A stretch of 64,000 nucleotides of DNA from Marinobacterium arenosum (GCF_019795155.1 NZ_JAILYN010000003.1:62001-126000); one strand, 5' to 3'. Counted from the first letter of the stretch, positions 41,310-50,469 are shown. Program-made: numbers and translations. The notes: generated by a model not told the origin, from the sequence alone.

Positions 41310-41466
41310 ATGCACTTTTTTTCATATTTTTCGCTCGGATCACTAATGCTACCTTTAACGGCGACAAGAACCGAATTAATTCGAGTAAAAGCTCGTCAGA
41401 TATGCAATTGAGTTCATATTTGGCGGTCTTAATACAAAAATAAGTAAAACCAAAAGGTGAGCACAG

Positions 41467-41958
41467 ATGAGCGGCCTTACCGAAGCGGATCGCACGGCGG
41501 TCTCGACTATTGTCGATCAACTCAAGAGCAAACCCGGTGCCCTGCTGCCGATCCTGCACGGTATCCAGGATCGGTTGGGTTATATCCCCTCCGAGGCGGT
41601 GCCACTGATTGCCGAGGCGTTGCAGCAGACCGCTGCCGAGATCCACGGCGTGATCAGTTTCTACCACCAGTTTCGTACCAGCCCGCCGGGCCGTCATCAG
41701 CTGCAGATCTGCCGCGCCGAGGCCTGCCAGGCGCGCGGTGCCCGCGAACTGGAAGCCCATGCCAAGGCCAAGCTGGGGATCGGCTACCACCAGACCAGCC
41801 CGGATCGGGAGTTCAGCCTGGAACCGGTCTACTGCCTGGGCAACTGTGCCTGCGGGCCGTCTGTACGGGTGGGCGACGAGATCGTCGGCCGGGTCGATGC
41901 GACCCGTTTCGATCAGCTGGTCGATGAGCTGACCACTGTGCCGCTGGAGGTGAAATGA
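41467..41958 (+). CDS. fdsG: NAD-dependent formate dehydrogenase gamma subunit
   Basis: A 163-residue NuoE-like thioredoxin-fold subunit. A [2Fe-2S] cluster is bound by Cys82, Cys87, Cys123 and Cys127 (ICRAEAC and YCLGNCACGP). It passes electrons to the FMN subunit FdsB. AAGGTG lies before the ATG, and the stop codon overlaps the fdsB start, showing tight coupling. First gene of fdsGBACD. Confidence 0.94.
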   Translation: MSGLTEADRTAVSTIVDQLKSKPGALLPILHGIQDRLGYIPSEAVPLIAEALQQTAAEIHGVISFYHQFRTSPPGRHQLQICRAEACQARGARELEAHAKAKLGIGYHQTSPDREFSLEPVYCLGNCACGPSVRVGDEIVGRVDATRFDQLVDELTTVPLEVK

Positions 41959-43529
41959 TGAGCCTGAAGATTTTCGTACCTTGCGATACCACCGCGCTGG
42001 CATTGGGCGCCGATAAGGTGGCCGCTGAGATTGCGGCCGAGGCCGCTGAGCGCGGTGCGGCGGTGGAGGTTGTCCGCAACGGTTCACGCGGCCTGTTCTG
42101 GCTGGAACCGCTGGTGGAGGTGGAAACCGCCGAGGGGCGGGTCGCCTACGGCCCGGTCGCAGTGCGCGATGTCAAGGAGCTGTTCGACGCCGGCCTGCTG
42201 AGCGGCGGGCAGGAACACCCGCTCTGCCAGGGGCTGACCGAGCAGATCCCCTATCTGGCTAAGCAGCAGCGGCTGACCTTCGCCCGCGCCGGTATCACCG
42301 ATCCGCTGTCGCTGGAAGATTACCAGGCCCATGATGGCTTCAAGGGGCTGCGCAAGGCGCTGCAGTCGAGTCCGCAGGCGATCGTCGACGAGGTCAAGGC
42401 TTCCGGCCTGCGCGGTCGTGGCGGCGCCGCCTTCCCGACCGGCATCAAGTGGCAGACGGTGCTCGATGCCCAGCCGGACGGGGAGCAAACCCAGAAATAT
42501 ATCGTCTGCAACGCCGACGAAGGCGATTCCGGTACCTTTGCCGACCGGATGGTGATGGAAGCTGATCCCTACATGCTGATCGAGGGGATGACCATCGCCG
42601 GCTTGGCGGTCGGTGCCGACCAGGGCTACATCTACCTGCGCTCCGAGTACCCGGTGGCGCACCGGATTCTGGACCAGGCGATCGAAAAGGCCGAAGCGGC
42701 CGGTTTCCTTGGCGAGAATATTCTCGGCAGCGGCCGTACCTTCCGACTGGAGGTGCGGCTCGGCGCCGGCGCCTATATCTGTGGCGAGGAGACCTCGCTG
42801 CTGGAGAGCCTGGAGGGTAAGCGCGGCCTGGTGCGCGCCAAGCCGCCGCTGCCGGCACTGGTCGGTCTGTTCGGTCAGCCGACGGTGGTTAACAACGTGC
42901 TGTCGCTGGCCGCGGTGCCGTTCATCCTGGCGGAGGGCGGTCAGGCCTACGCCGACTACGGCATGGGCCGTTCGCGCGGCACTCTGCCGATGCAGCTGGC
43001 CGGCAACATCGAGCGCGGCGGGCTGATCGAATTGGCGTTCGGTATGAGCCTGCGTGAACTGATGGAAGAGTTCGGCGGCGGCACCGCCTCCGGTCGACCG
43101 ATCCGGGCGGTACAGGTGGGCGGCCCGCTCGGTGCCTACCTGCCGGAGAGCCAGTGGGATACGCCGCTCGATTACGAAGCCTTCTCGGCGGTTGGCGCGG
43201 TATTGGGGCACGGCGGGGTAGTGGTGTTCGACGATACTGTCGATATGTCCGAACAGGCCCGTTTTTCGATGGAGTTCTGCGTCGAGGAGTCCTGCGGCAA
43301 GTGTACCCCCTGTCGGATCGGCTCGACCCGCGGTGTCGAGGTGATCGACCGGATCCGCAACGGCGAGCGGCCTGAGCAGAATCTGGAGTTGCTGGGCGAT
43401 CTTTGCGACACCATGGAGTTCGGCTCGCTCTGCGCGATGGGCGGCATGACGCCGTACCCGGTGCGCTCGGCACTGACCCACTTCCCTGAAGACTTTAACC
43501 CGCAAGGCCGGGAGGCAGATCATGGTTGA
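41955..43529 (+). CDS. fdsB: NAD-dependent formate dehydrogenase beta subunit (FMN, NADH site)
   Basis: A 524-residue NuoF-like subunit. An N-terminal thioredoxin-like domain of about 115 residues precedes the NAD/FMN domain, whose glycine loop is GLRGRGGAAFPTGIKW (151-166); a [4Fe-4S] site is formed by Cys447, Cys450, Cys453 and Cys493 (ESCGKCTPCR). It reduces NAD+ with electrons from the FdsA cluster chain. ATG overlaps the fdsG stop and the end overlaps fdsA. Two adjacent ATG codons are possible starts. Confidence 0.95.
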   Translation: MMSLKIFVPCDTTALALGADKVAAEIAAEAAERGAAVEVVRNGSRGLFWLEPLVEVETAEGRVAYGPVAVRDVKELFDAGLLSGGQEHPLCQGLTEQIPYLAKQQRLTFARAGITDPLSLEDYQAHDGFKGLRKALQSSPQAIVDEVKASGLRGRGGAAFPTGIKWQTVLDAQPDGEQTQKYIVCNADEGDSGTFADRMVMEADPYMLIEGMTIAGLAVGADQGYIYLRSEYPVAHRILDQAIEKAEAAGFLGENILGSGRTFRLEVRLGAGAYICGEETSLLESLEGKRGLVRAKPPLPALVGLFGQPTVVNNVLSLAAVPFILAEGGQAYADYGMGRSRGTLPMQLAGNIERGGLIELAFGMSLRELMEEFGGGTASGRPIRAVQVGGPLGAYLPESQWDTPLDYEAFSAVGAVLGHGGVVVFDDTVDMSEQARFSMEFCVEESCGKCTPCRIGSTRGVEVIDRIRNGERPEQNLELLGDLCDTMEFGSLCAMGGMTPYPVRSALTHFPEDFNPQGREADHG

Positions 43530-46398
43530 ATACTTTAACCCCAAGGCCGACCCCAACAAGGATTACGGCACCCCGGCCAGCCTGTCGCAGACGCTGGTGA
43601 CCCTGAATATCGACGGTGTCGAGGTATCGGTGCCGGAGGGCACCTCGGTGCTGCGTGCCGCTGCACTGGCGGATATCAACATTCCGAAACTCTGTGCCTC
43701 CGACAACCTGGAAGCGTTCGGCTCCTGCCGGCTCTGTGCGGTCCAGATCGAAGGCCGGCGCGGCTATCCCGCCTCCTGCACCACGCCGGTGGAGCAGGGG
43801 ATGCAGGTGACCACCCAGAACGACAAGCTGGGCAAGCTGCGTCGCAATATCATGGAGCTCTATATCTCCGATCACCCGCTGGACTGCCTGACCTGCCCGG
43901 CCAACGGCAACTGCGAACTGCAGGATATGGCCGGTGCGGTCGGCCTGCGCGAGGTGCGCTACGGTTTCGACGGCGAGAACCACCTGTCGGCGCCGAAGGA
44001 TGAGTCCAACCCCTATTTCACCTTCGACCCCAGCAAGTGCATCGTCTGCTCCCGCTGCGTACGCGCCTGTGAGGAGGTGCAGGGCACCTTCGCACTGACC
44101 ATCCAGGGGCGTGGCTTCGACTCCAAGGTGGCGGCCGGCCAGGACCAGCCGTTCCTCGAATCAGACTGCGTTTCCTGCGGTGCCTGCGTGCAGAGTTGCC
44201 CGACCGCCACGCTGATGGAGAACAACGTGATCGAGCAGGGCCAGCCGGAGCACTCGGTGGTGACCACCTGTGCTTACTGCGGTGTCGGCTGCTCGTTCAA
44301 GGCCGAGATGAAGGGCGATCAGGTGATCCGCATGGTGCCCTATAAAGGTGGCGAGGCGAACCACGGCCACTCCTGCGTCAAGGGGCGCTTCGCGTTCGGT
44401 TACGCCACCCATAAGGACCGGATCACCGAGCCGATGATCCGCGACTCCATCGACCAGCCCTGGCGCGCCGTCTCCTGGCAGGAGGCGCTGGAGTTCGCCG
44501 CCGACCGTATCAAGGCGGTGCAGGCCAAGTACGGTCGCGAGAGTGTCGGCGGCATCACCTCGTCGCGCTGCACCAACGAAGAAACCTATCTGGTGCAGAA
44601 ACTGATCCGTGCCGGCTTCGGCAACAACAATACAGATACCTGTGCCCGGGTCTGCCACTCGCCGACCGGCTACGGTCTGAAGACCACGCTGGGCGAGTCG
44701 GCCGGCACCCAGACCTTCGACTCGGTGATGCAGGCCGATCTGATCATGGTGATCGGCGCCAACCCGACCGATGCCCATCCGGTATTCGGCTCGCTGGCCC
44801 GCCGCCGGCTGCGTCAAGGCGCCAAGCTGATCGTCGCCGACCCGCGCGACATCGACCTGCTGAATACGCCGCACCTGGGCGAGTCGCACCACCTGCCGCT
44901 GCGGCCGGGTACCAACGTGGCATTGATCAACGCCCTGGCCCACGTGGTGATTACAGAAGGGCTGGAGGATCGCGCCTTTATCGAAAGCCGTTGCGAGCCG
45001 GAAGCTTACCAGCAGTGGCGCGAGTTCATCAGCGAAGCGCGCAACTCGCCGGAAGCCAGTGAATCAATCACCGGCGTGCCGGCGGCCAAGGTGCGCGAGG
45101 CGGCGCGGCTCTATGCCTCGGTACCGAACGCGGCGATCTACTACGGCTTGGGCGTGACCGAACACAGCCAGGGCTCGACCATGGTGATGGGCATTGCCAA
45201 CCTGGCGATGGCCACCGGCAACCTCGGCCGCGAAGGTGTTGGTGTCAACCCGCTGCGTGGCCAGAACAACGTGCAGGGCTCCTGCGATATGGGCTCCTTC
45301 CCGCACGAGCTGCCGGGTTACCAGCATGTCGCCGACGATGCGGTGCGCCAGCGCTTCGAGCAGGCCTGGGGCGTCCAGCTCGACGACGAGCCGGGATTGC
45401 GCATTCCCAATATGTTCGACGCGGCGATCGAGGGCACCTTCAAGGCACTCTACGTGCAGGGCGAGGACATTGCCCAGTCCGATCCGAACACCCAGCATGT
45501 GGAAGCGGCGCTGGGGTCGCTGGAGTGCCTGGTGGTGCAGGATATCTTCCTGAACGAGACCGCCAAGTTCGCCCATGTGTTGCTGCCGGGTGCCAGCTTC
45601 TTGGAGAAGAACGGTACCTTCACCAACGCCGAGCGACGTATCAACCGGGTACGCAAGGTGATGCCGCCGCTGGCCGGCATGGAGGACTGGCAGGTGACCC
45701 AGGCGCTGTCCAACGCGCTGGGCTACCCGATGAACTACAGCCACCCGTCCGAAATCATGGACGAGATCGCCAGCCTGACGCCGACTTTCACCGGGGTCAG
45801 CTACGACAAGCTGGAGCAGCTCGGCAGTATCCAGTGGCCCTGCAACGAGCAGCACCCGGACGGCACGCCGATCATGCACGTGGAGGATTTCCCGATCGGT
45901 AAGGGGCATTTTGCGATCACCGAATATGTCGCCACCGAAGAGCGCGCCAGCCGCCGCTTCCCGCTGCTGCTGACCACCGGCCGCATTCTCAGCCAGTACA
46001 ACGTCGGCGCCCAGACCCGGCGCACCGACAACCAGGTCTGGCATGACGAGGATGTGCTGGAGATCCATCCGCACGACGCCGAGGAGCGTGGCATCAATGA
46101 TGGCGACTGGCTGGGGATCAGCAGCCGGGCCGGTGAAACGGTGATGCGGGCGCAGGTCAGCGAGCGGATGCAGCCGGGGGTTGTGTATACCACCTTCCAT
46201 CATCCGGGCAGCGGCGCCAACGTGATCACCACCGACAACTCCGACTGGGCGACCAACTGTCCGGAGTACAAGGTGACCGCGGTGCAGGTCGAGAAAGTGA
46301 CCCAGCCGTCGCACTGGCAGCAGCGCTACCGGTCCTTCAACGAACAGCAGCAAACGCTGCTGCGTGCAGGACGCCGGCGTAGTGCGGAGCCGCACTGA
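43522..46398 (+). CDS. fdsA: NAD-dependent formate dehydrogenase alpha subunit (Mo/W-bis-MGD)
   Basis: A 958-residue catalytic subunit. N-terminal cluster ligands are Cys58/69/72/86 ([2Fe-2S]), His118-Cys122/125/131, and two ferredoxin-type sets at Cys173/176/179/183 and Cys216/219/222/226. A further [4Fe-4S] set (Cys250/253/257/285) begins the molybdopterin domain. The metal ligand is Cys378 followed by His379 in RVCHSPT, so the enzyme is a cysteine rather than selenocysteine form. It oxidises formate to CO2 in the cytosol. The start overlaps fdsB by eight bases; the end touches fdsC. Confidence 0.96.
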   Translation: MVEYFNPKADPNKDYGTPASLSQTLVTLNIDGVEVSVPEGTSVLRAAALADINIPKLCASDNLEAFGSCRLCAVQIEGRRGYPASCTTPVEQGMQVTTQNDKLGKLRRNIMELYISDHPLDCLTCPANGNCELQDMAGAVGLREVRYGFDGENHLSAPKDESNPYFTFDPSKCIVCSRCVRACEEVQGTFALTIQGRGFDSKVAAGQDQPFLESDCVSCGACVQSCPTATLMENNVIEQGQPEHSVVTTCAYCGVGCSFKAEMKGDQVIRMVPYKGGEANHGHSCVKGRFAFGYATHKDRITEPMIRDSIDQPWRAVSWQEALEFAADRIKAVQAKYGRESVGGITSSRCTNEETYLVQKLIRAGFGNNNTDTCARVCHSPTGYGLKTTLGESAGTQTFDSVMQADLIMVIGANPTDAHPVFGSLARRRLRQGAKLIVADPRDIDLLNTPHLGESHHLPLRPGTNVALINALAHVVITEGLEDRAFIESRCEPEAYQQWREFISEARNSPEASESITGVPAAKVREAARLYASVPNAAIYYGLGVTEHSQGSTMVMGIANLAMATGNLGREGVGVNPLRGQNNVQGSCDMGSFPHELPGYQHVADDAVRQRFEQAWGVQLDDEPGLRIPNMFDAAIEGTFKALYVQGEDIAQSDPNTQHVEAALGSLECLVVQDIFLNETAKFAHVLLPGASFLEKNGTFTNAERRINRVRKVMPPLAGMEDWQVTQALSNALGYPMNYSHPSEIMDEIASLTPTFTGVSYDKLEQLGSIQWPCNEQHPDGTPIMHVEDFPIGKGHFAITEYVATEERASRRFPLLLTTGRILSQYNVGAQTRRTDNQVWHDEDVLEIHPHDAEERGINDGDWLGISSRAGETVMRAQVSERMQPGVVYTTFHHPGSGANVITTDNSDWATNCPEYKVTAVQVEKVTQPSHWQQRYRSFNEQQQTLLRAGRRRSAEPH

Positions 46399-47240
46399 TG
46401 GCACAGCCCTCTGTGCGGCCGCTAGCGGCCCCCGATCCCGAAGGCTGTCGCAGCGTCGAGGTACGCAGCTGGCAGCGGGGGGAGGGGACGCTCTCCGAGC
46501 GCTACGTCGATCAGGTGGCCGAGGAGTATCCGGTGGCGCTGGTCTACAACGGCATCTCCCATGTGGTGATGATGGCCAGTCCGTGCAATCTGGAGGATTT
46601 CGCGCTGGGCTTCAGCCTCAGCGAGGGGATCCTGGCCAGCCCGGCCGAGCTCTACTCGGTTGAACTGGAGCCGCATGATGAGGGTTATGAAGTCCAGTTG
46701 ACTATTGCCGCCGGCCGGATGGCGGCGCTGAAAGAGCGTCGCCGCAACCTGGCCGGCCGTACCGGCTGCGGTCTCTGTGGTACCGAATCGTTGCAGCAGG
46801 CGATCCGGCCGATCAGTCCGGTTTCGGCTCAGCCGCTGCCGTCCGATCAGGCGGTGCAGCGGGCGTTGGCCCAGCTGGCCGACTGGCAGCCGTTGCAGGC
46901 GCTGACCGGCGCCTGTCATGGCGCGGCCTGGTGTGATCTGGCCGGCGAGATCCGGCTGGTGCGTGAGGATGTCGGTCGACACAATGCGCTCGATAAACTG
47001 GTTGGGGCCTTGTATGGACAGGGGATCGACCCGTTGCAGGGCTTCGCGCTGGTTTCCAGCCGGGCCAGTTACGAGATGGTGCAGAAGTCGGCCGCGGTCG
47101 GCATTGCCACGCTGGTGGCGGTGTCGGCGCCGACCGCGCTGGCGATCCGCCAGGCAGAGCAGGCCGGTGTTAACCTGATCGGCTTCGCCCGCCAGGGGCG
47201 CCATATGATCTATAACCAGGCGCTCGGATCGAACGCTTAA
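46398..47240 (+). CDS. fdsC: Formate dehydrogenase sulfurtransferase FdhD/FdsC
   Basis: A 280-residue FdhD-family protein. The sulfur-transfer motif Cys124-x-x-Cys127 lies in RTGCGLCGTES, and the conserved HNALDKLVGAL region appears near 195-205. It passes sulfur to bis-MGD and inserts the mature cofactor into FdsA. The ATG overlaps the fdsA stop, so translation is coupled. A separate stand-alone fdhD is not in the window, so this is the chaperone for this operon. Confidence 0.94.
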   Translation: MAQPSVRPLAAPDPEGCRSVEVRSWQRGEGTLSERYVDQVAEEYPVALVYNGISHVVMMASPCNLEDFALGFSLSEGILASPAELYSVELEPHDEGYEVQLTIAAGRMAALKERRRNLAGRTGCGLCGTESLQQAIRPISPVSAQPLPSDQAVQRALAQLADWQPLQALTGACHGAAWCDLAGEIRLVREDVGRHNALDKLVGALYGQGIDPLQGFALVSSRASYEMVQKSAAVGIATLVAVSAPTALAIRQAEQAGVNLIGFARQGRHMIYNQALGSNA

Positions 47241-47274
47241 AGAATGCAAAGAATAAGTCAGGAGTGAGTCGTCG

Positions 47275-47508
47275 ATGAGCCATCCATCCCAGCAGGACCA
47301 TCTGGTCCGGATGATCAACCAGATCGCTGCCAACAACCTGCATCATGACGATGTAGAGTCCGCCGCCACCATGGTCGCCGGTCATATCCGCAAGTTCTGG
47401 GCGCGGCCAATGAAGCAGCAGATCAGTGCATACCTGCAGCAGGGCGGCGATCAGCTGTCGCCGGTCGCCCGCCGGGCGGTGGAGCTGGTCGGCGAGGCAA
47501 GCGTTTAA
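47275..47508 (+). CDS. fdsD: Formate dehydrogenase delta subunit
   Basis: A 77-residue helical protein matching the small FdsD subunit found at the end of fds operons (MINQIAANN, VAGHIRKFWARPMKQQI). It lacks cofactor motifs; in known complexes it helps assembly or stability. TCAGGAGTG precedes the ATG, 34 bases after fdsC. A hairpin follows about 75 bases downstream. Confidence 0.92.
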   Translation: MSHPSQQDHLVRMINQIAANNLHHDDVESAATMVAGHIRKFWARPMKQQISAYLQQGGDQLSPVARRAVELVGEASV

Positions 47509-47581
47509 TTTAATAAAGCAATATGAAAAGCCATAGGGCCGCCTTTGGATTAATGCTGTTCACGTAAGCGGCTGGGCTGGT

Positions 47582-47618
47582 GCCCTGTGGGTATCACTCG
47601 ACCAGGTGCCCGCAGGGC
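47582..47618 (+). terminator. Hairpin downstream of fdsD
   Basis: GCCCTGTGGG (47582-47591) pairs with CCCGCAGGGC (47609-47618) with one G-U pair and a 17-base loop. It is the only sizeable dyad between fdsD and msrC, and lacks a U tract; a role as operon end is tentative. Confidence 0.45.
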
Positions 47619-47731
47619 TCCGCAACCGCCTGCGGCGATGGCGCCCCGGGGAGGTTGCAGGGCTGGCAACTGCGGATCTCTGTTATGAGCCCGCTGCAGC
47701 CTGTGCTGAAAGAAGCGGATATCTGAAAAAA

Positions 47732-48217
47732 TCAGAGCGTGCTTTCGATAACTCGCATCAGCTGTTCCAGGTAGCGTTGGTCGACCGCATCGAAATCATC
47801 CAGCCGGTCGCTGTCCACGTCCAGGATCAGCTTTACCTCGCCATCCTTCATTGCCGGCAGCACGATCTCGGAACGTGACGCCGAGCTGCAGGCGATATGG
47901 CCCGGGAACGCATCCACGTCCGGCACCAGGATGGTTTCACCGCGTTCGAACGCGGCACCGCAGACGCCGCGCCCTTTCGGAATGCGGGTGCAGGCGATCG
48001 GCCCCTGGAACGGGCCGAGCACCAGCATGTCGTTCTTTTTCACCAGATAGAAGCCGACCCAGAAGAACCCCATCGCTTCCTTCAGCGCCGCGCTGATATT
48101 GGCCAGGTTGGCGATCAGATCGTCCTCGCCGCCAACCAGCGCCTCGATCTGCGGGATCAGGGACGCGTAGCGCTGCTCTTTGGCGGCATCGGGATCAAAA
48201 AATAGCTGTTCGGCCAT
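47732..48217 (-). CDS. msrC: Free methionine-(R)-sulfoxide reductase
   Basis: A 161-residue GAF-fold enzyme of normal fRMsr length. The three redox cysteines are visible: Cys76 (GPIACTRI), Cys86 (GRGVCGAA) and Cys110 (GHIACSSA), with SEIVLP and LILDVDS completing the substrate pocket. It reduces free methionine-(R)-sulfoxide in the cytosol using thioredoxin. It is first downstream of a GST gene on the same strand, 50 bases away, so they may be co-transcribed in oxidative defence. Confidence 0.94.
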   Translation of the reverse strand: MAEQLFFDPDAAKEQRYASLIPQIEALVGGEDDLIANLANISAALKEAMGFFWVGFYLVKKNDMLVLGPFQGPIACTRIPKGRGVCGAAFERGETILVPDVDAFPGHIACSSASRSEIVLPAMKDGEVKLILDVDSDRLDDFDAVDQRYLEQLMRVIESTL

Positions 48218-48267
48218 CGTTAAAGGTTCCTTCGTGGCAGGAGATCGGGTGTTTGCGGCGGCAGGGT

Positions 48268-48924
48268 TTAGCGGGCTTTCAGCTTGCCCAGCACCTGCTG
48301 CTCCTCCGGCAGCAGCTCGGCGAAACTTGGCCGGGCGCAGCAGCGGTTCAGGTGGCTGGCCAGTTGCGGCCAGCGGCTGTCATCCAGCGGATAGCCGGCG
48401 TAGCCCATATTGATCAACTGGCTGGCGATGGCGATATCGGCCAGGCCGAACCGGTTGTCGACCAGCCATTCCCGGTCGGTCAGCTGTTGTTCCAGGTAAT
48501 CCAGCAGTGGCGGAAGTGTGTGGTTCAAAGCCTTTTCGACGACTGCGTGATCCGTTTGTTTGCCGAGGGTTGGCGCGACCAATGTCTGGTAGAACAGCGC
48601 GAAGGTGGCGTTCTGGGCCAGTTCATAGTCGCCGAATTTTTCCAGCCACTCGCAACGGGCGCGGCCGTCGATCGCCTCCGGCATCAGCGGGTGCACGGGG
48701 TACTTGGCGTCCAGGTAGTGGGCGATAACGGCGGAATCGGCCAGTGTGGTGTCGCCATCCTGCAGTGCCGGCACCCGCCGTAGCGGGTTGATCTCGGCGT
48801 ACTCCTCGCGGGTCATATAGGGCACCACCGTTTTCATCTGGTAGGCCAGCTGTTTTTCGGCTAGCACCACCCGGACTTTACGGACGAAGGGGGATAGCGC
48901 CACGCCGTGCAGGGTCAGACTCAT
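48268..48924 (-). CDS. Glutathione S-transferase family protein
   Basis: A 218-residue GST. The N-terminal thioredoxin domain (about 1-78) starts MSLTLHGVALSPFVRKVRVV, with Ser11 at the catalytic position and VPALQDGDTTLADSAVI binding glutathione; the helical domain follows (about 88-215, including NRFGLADIAIASQ). Cytosolic detoxification is likely; the substrate is unknown. AAGGAGC lies before the ATG. Located between msrC and a membrane protein on the same strand. Confidence 0.92.
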   Translation of the reverse strand: MSLTLHGVALSPFVRKVRVVLAEKQLAYQMKTVVPYMTREEYAEINPLRRVPALQDGDTTLADSAVIAHYLDAKYPVHPLMPEAIDGRARCEWLEKFGDYELAQNATFALFYQTLVAPTLGKQTDHAVVEKALNHTLPPLLDYLEQQLTDREWLVDNRFGLADIAIASQLINMGYAGYPLDDSRWPQLASHLNRCCARPSFAELLPEEQQVLGKLKAR

Positions 48925-48958
48925 CTCAAGCTCCTTCTATCGTCTTGTTATTGGTCGA

Positions 48959-49702
48959 TCAGGAGGGGAATTTCTTGCGCTCCGCTTCCGCTTCCCGCTT
49001 GCGCTCCTCCGCCCACTGGCGGTCGGTTTCTTCCTTCATCTGGGTTAGCTTGGCGATATGGGTGCGCAGCTCGTACAGCTGGCGGTCGAGCGACTGGTCA
49101 TGGTTCAGGCGCTCCAGCTTCATGAAGCAGCCGCGCAGCTTCGGCAGCGAGGCTTCACTGCCGGTCATCCGCTCGATCTCGATCGCTTCCCAGATCTCCA
49201 ATTCGATGGACGCGCGGGTATAGGCGCGTTTGACCTGTACCAGATACCCCCGGGCCGCCTGGGCGGGGAGTTCGCCGCGCTTCTCGATATCGTTGATGAA
49301 CTGGGCCTGTTCGCGCAGCAGGCTCTGTGCCTGGGCGGCCTCGGCCGGCGACGCAAAGGCGGTCAGCGAGCCTTCCGGATGGGGGATTGGAGCGGGCTTC
49401 TGATTGCCGATATCCACCACGCGTTTTAGCTGGCGTTGATTCTCTTCGCTGTTTTCGAGTTCCAGAATGGCTTGCCATTGCTGCTGCAGATAGCGGGCCA
49501 ACAGCTTCTTCAGCTCGAAGGTCAGCAGTAGCGCCGGAAAACTGCTGAGCAGGTGGTCGGCCCGGCGTACGTTATCGCGCAGCCGCATCAGTTTCAGATG
49601 CCGTTCGCGTTTGGTGTTCTCGATGTTCTGCGCCACAAAGGCGACAACGGCCAGAATGGCGACGCCAGTAAGAATCAACAGGCCCGTTTCGGTCGGCCCC
49701 AT
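48959..49702 (-). CDS. Hypothetical single-pass coiled-coil membrane protein
   Basis: A 247-residue protein with one N-terminal membrane segment (about residues 5-25, LLILTGVAILAVVAFVA) followed by a long, charged, helical and probably coiled region, ending in EERKREAEAERKKFPS. No family is recognised. The topology suggests a cytosolic helical domain anchored to the inner membrane. It reads away from the tRNA cluster, whose first promoter begins 88 bases upstream of its start. Confidence 0.75.
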   Translation of the reverse strand: MGPTETGLLILTGVAILAVVAFVAQNIENTKRERHLKLMRLRDNVRRADHLLSSFPALLLTFELKKLLARYLQQQWQAILELENSEENQRQLKRVVDIGNQKPAPIPHPEGSLTAFASPAEAAQAQSLLREQAQFINDIEKRGELPAQAARGYLVQVKRAYTRASIELEIWEAIEIERMTGSEASLPKLRGCFMKLERLNHDQSLDRQLYELRTHIAKLTQMKEETDRQWAEERKREAEAERKKFPS

Positions 49703-49789
49703 GGCAGCTTCTTCCAGTGGATATTTTGTGCAGCTGTTACCCTAACTAAAAAGGGGCTGATTTGATAGTCGATTAACGTTAAAAAAAGC

Positions 49790-49818
49790 TTGACGAATCA
49801 ATGAGTAATCCATATTAT
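49790..49818 (+). promoter_or_regulatory. Sigma-70 promoter of first tRNA unit
   Basis: TTGACG (49790-49795) and TATTAT (49813-49818) are separated by 17 bases, with AT-rich UP-element-like DNA just upstream and a GC-containing discriminator. It drives the first tRNA-Glu/tRNA-Gly pair. Confidence 0.85.
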
Positions 49819-49848
49819 ACGCACCGCTGCTGAGGCAGTGGCTGCAGC

Positions 49849-49924
49849 GTCCCATTCGTCTAGTGGCCTAGGACACCGCCCTTTCACGGCGGTAACAGGG
49901 GTTCGAACCCCCTATGGGACGCCA
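49849..49924 (+). tRNA. tRNA-Glu (anticodon TTC), copy 1
   Basis: A 76-base cloverleaf including encoded CCA. The acceptor GTCCCAT pairs with ATGGGAC, the anticodon loop in CGCCCTTTCACGGCG carries TTC, and the T arm is AGGGGTTCGAACCCCCT. Copy 1 of three identical genes; followed after only three bases by tRNA-Gly. Confidence 0.97.
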
Positions 49925-49927
49925 TTT

Positions 49928-50003
49928 GCGGGAATAGCTCAGTTGGTAGAGCGCAACCTTGCCAAGGTTGAGGTCGCCGGTTCGAACCCGGTTTCCCGCT
50001 CCA
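49928..50003 (+). tRNA. tRNA-Gly (anticodon GCC), copy 1
   Basis: A 76-base cloverleaf with CCA encoded. The acceptor GCGGGAA pairs with TTCCCGC, the anticodon loop CTTGCCAAG carries GCC, and the T arm is GCCGGTTCGAACCCGGT. Followed eight bases later by a terminator. Confidence 0.97.
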
Positions 50004-50011
50004 AATTCCAG

Positions 50012-50039
50012 AAAAACCAGCCCTAGTGGCTGGTTTTTT
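50012..50039 (+). terminator. Terminator of first tRNA unit
   Basis: AAAAACCAGCC-CTAGT-GGCTGGTTTTTT is a strong stem ending in six T residues, placed eight bases after the first tRNA-Gly. Confidence 0.93.
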
Positions 50040-50221
50040 CGTTTCTGGCCCTGGTCATTCCCTGTTCGTCTGTAATCGCGGCGCCTGAGGGCCGGGGGTA
50101 TATCGGGAGGGATCGGGCTGGTTTTCAAGCTGATTCCTCTCGCTGGGCAGCTTGCGGCTTATCGCTTCCAGCTAATAGCTGAGTGAAAGCTATCCAGTTG
50201 ATAAAAAAGTTAAAAAAGGTG

Positions 50222-50250
50222 TTGACGGAGGCCGTTCAGGTCCTTAGTAT
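50222..50250 (+). promoter_or_regulatory. Sigma-70 promoter of second tRNA unit
   Basis: TTGACG (50222-50227) and TAGTAT (50245-50250) are separated by 17 bases and followed by the GC-rich discriminator TCGCGCC, typical of stringently controlled stable-RNA promoters. Confidence 0.82.
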
Positions 50251-50291
50251 TCGCGCCTCCTCAACGAGGAAAGCCACAAAATGGTGTTTGC

Positions 50292-50367
50292 GTCCCATTC
50301 GTCTAGTGGCCTAGGACACCGCCCTTTCACGGCGGTAACAGGGGTTCGAACCCCCTATGGGACGCCA
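50292..50367 (+). tRNA. tRNA-Glu (anticodon TTC), copy 2
   Basis: Identical in sequence to the first tRNA-Glu, 76 bases with CCA. First gene of the second transcription unit. The spacer to the next tRNA-Gly is 26 bases and contains CTCTTTAA/TTAAAGAG, able to pair. Confidence 0.97.
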
Positions 50368-50393
50368 TTCTCTTTAAGATTGATTAAAGAGTC

Positions 50394-50469
50394 GCGGGAA
50401 TAGCTCAGTTGGTAGAGCGCAACCTTGCCAAGGTTGAGGTCGCCGGTTCGAACCCGGTTTCCCGCTCCA
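50394..50469 (+). tRNA. tRNA-Gly (anticodon GCC), copy 2
   Basis: Identical to the first tRNA-Gly. Followed by a 43-base spacer and the third tRNA-Glu without terminator or promoter, so copies 2 and 3 of both tRNAs are one precursor. Confidence 0.97.

Noticed and set aside
49838-50128. Protein-coding frames across the tRNA genes
   Set aside because: They overlap complete tRNA genes and recur with each tRNA copy.
50130-50215. Decayed AGCTT-rich repeat between tRNA units
   Set aside because: AGCT-containing words recur (for example GCAGCTTGCGGCTTA) but no unit is regular enough to call an element.
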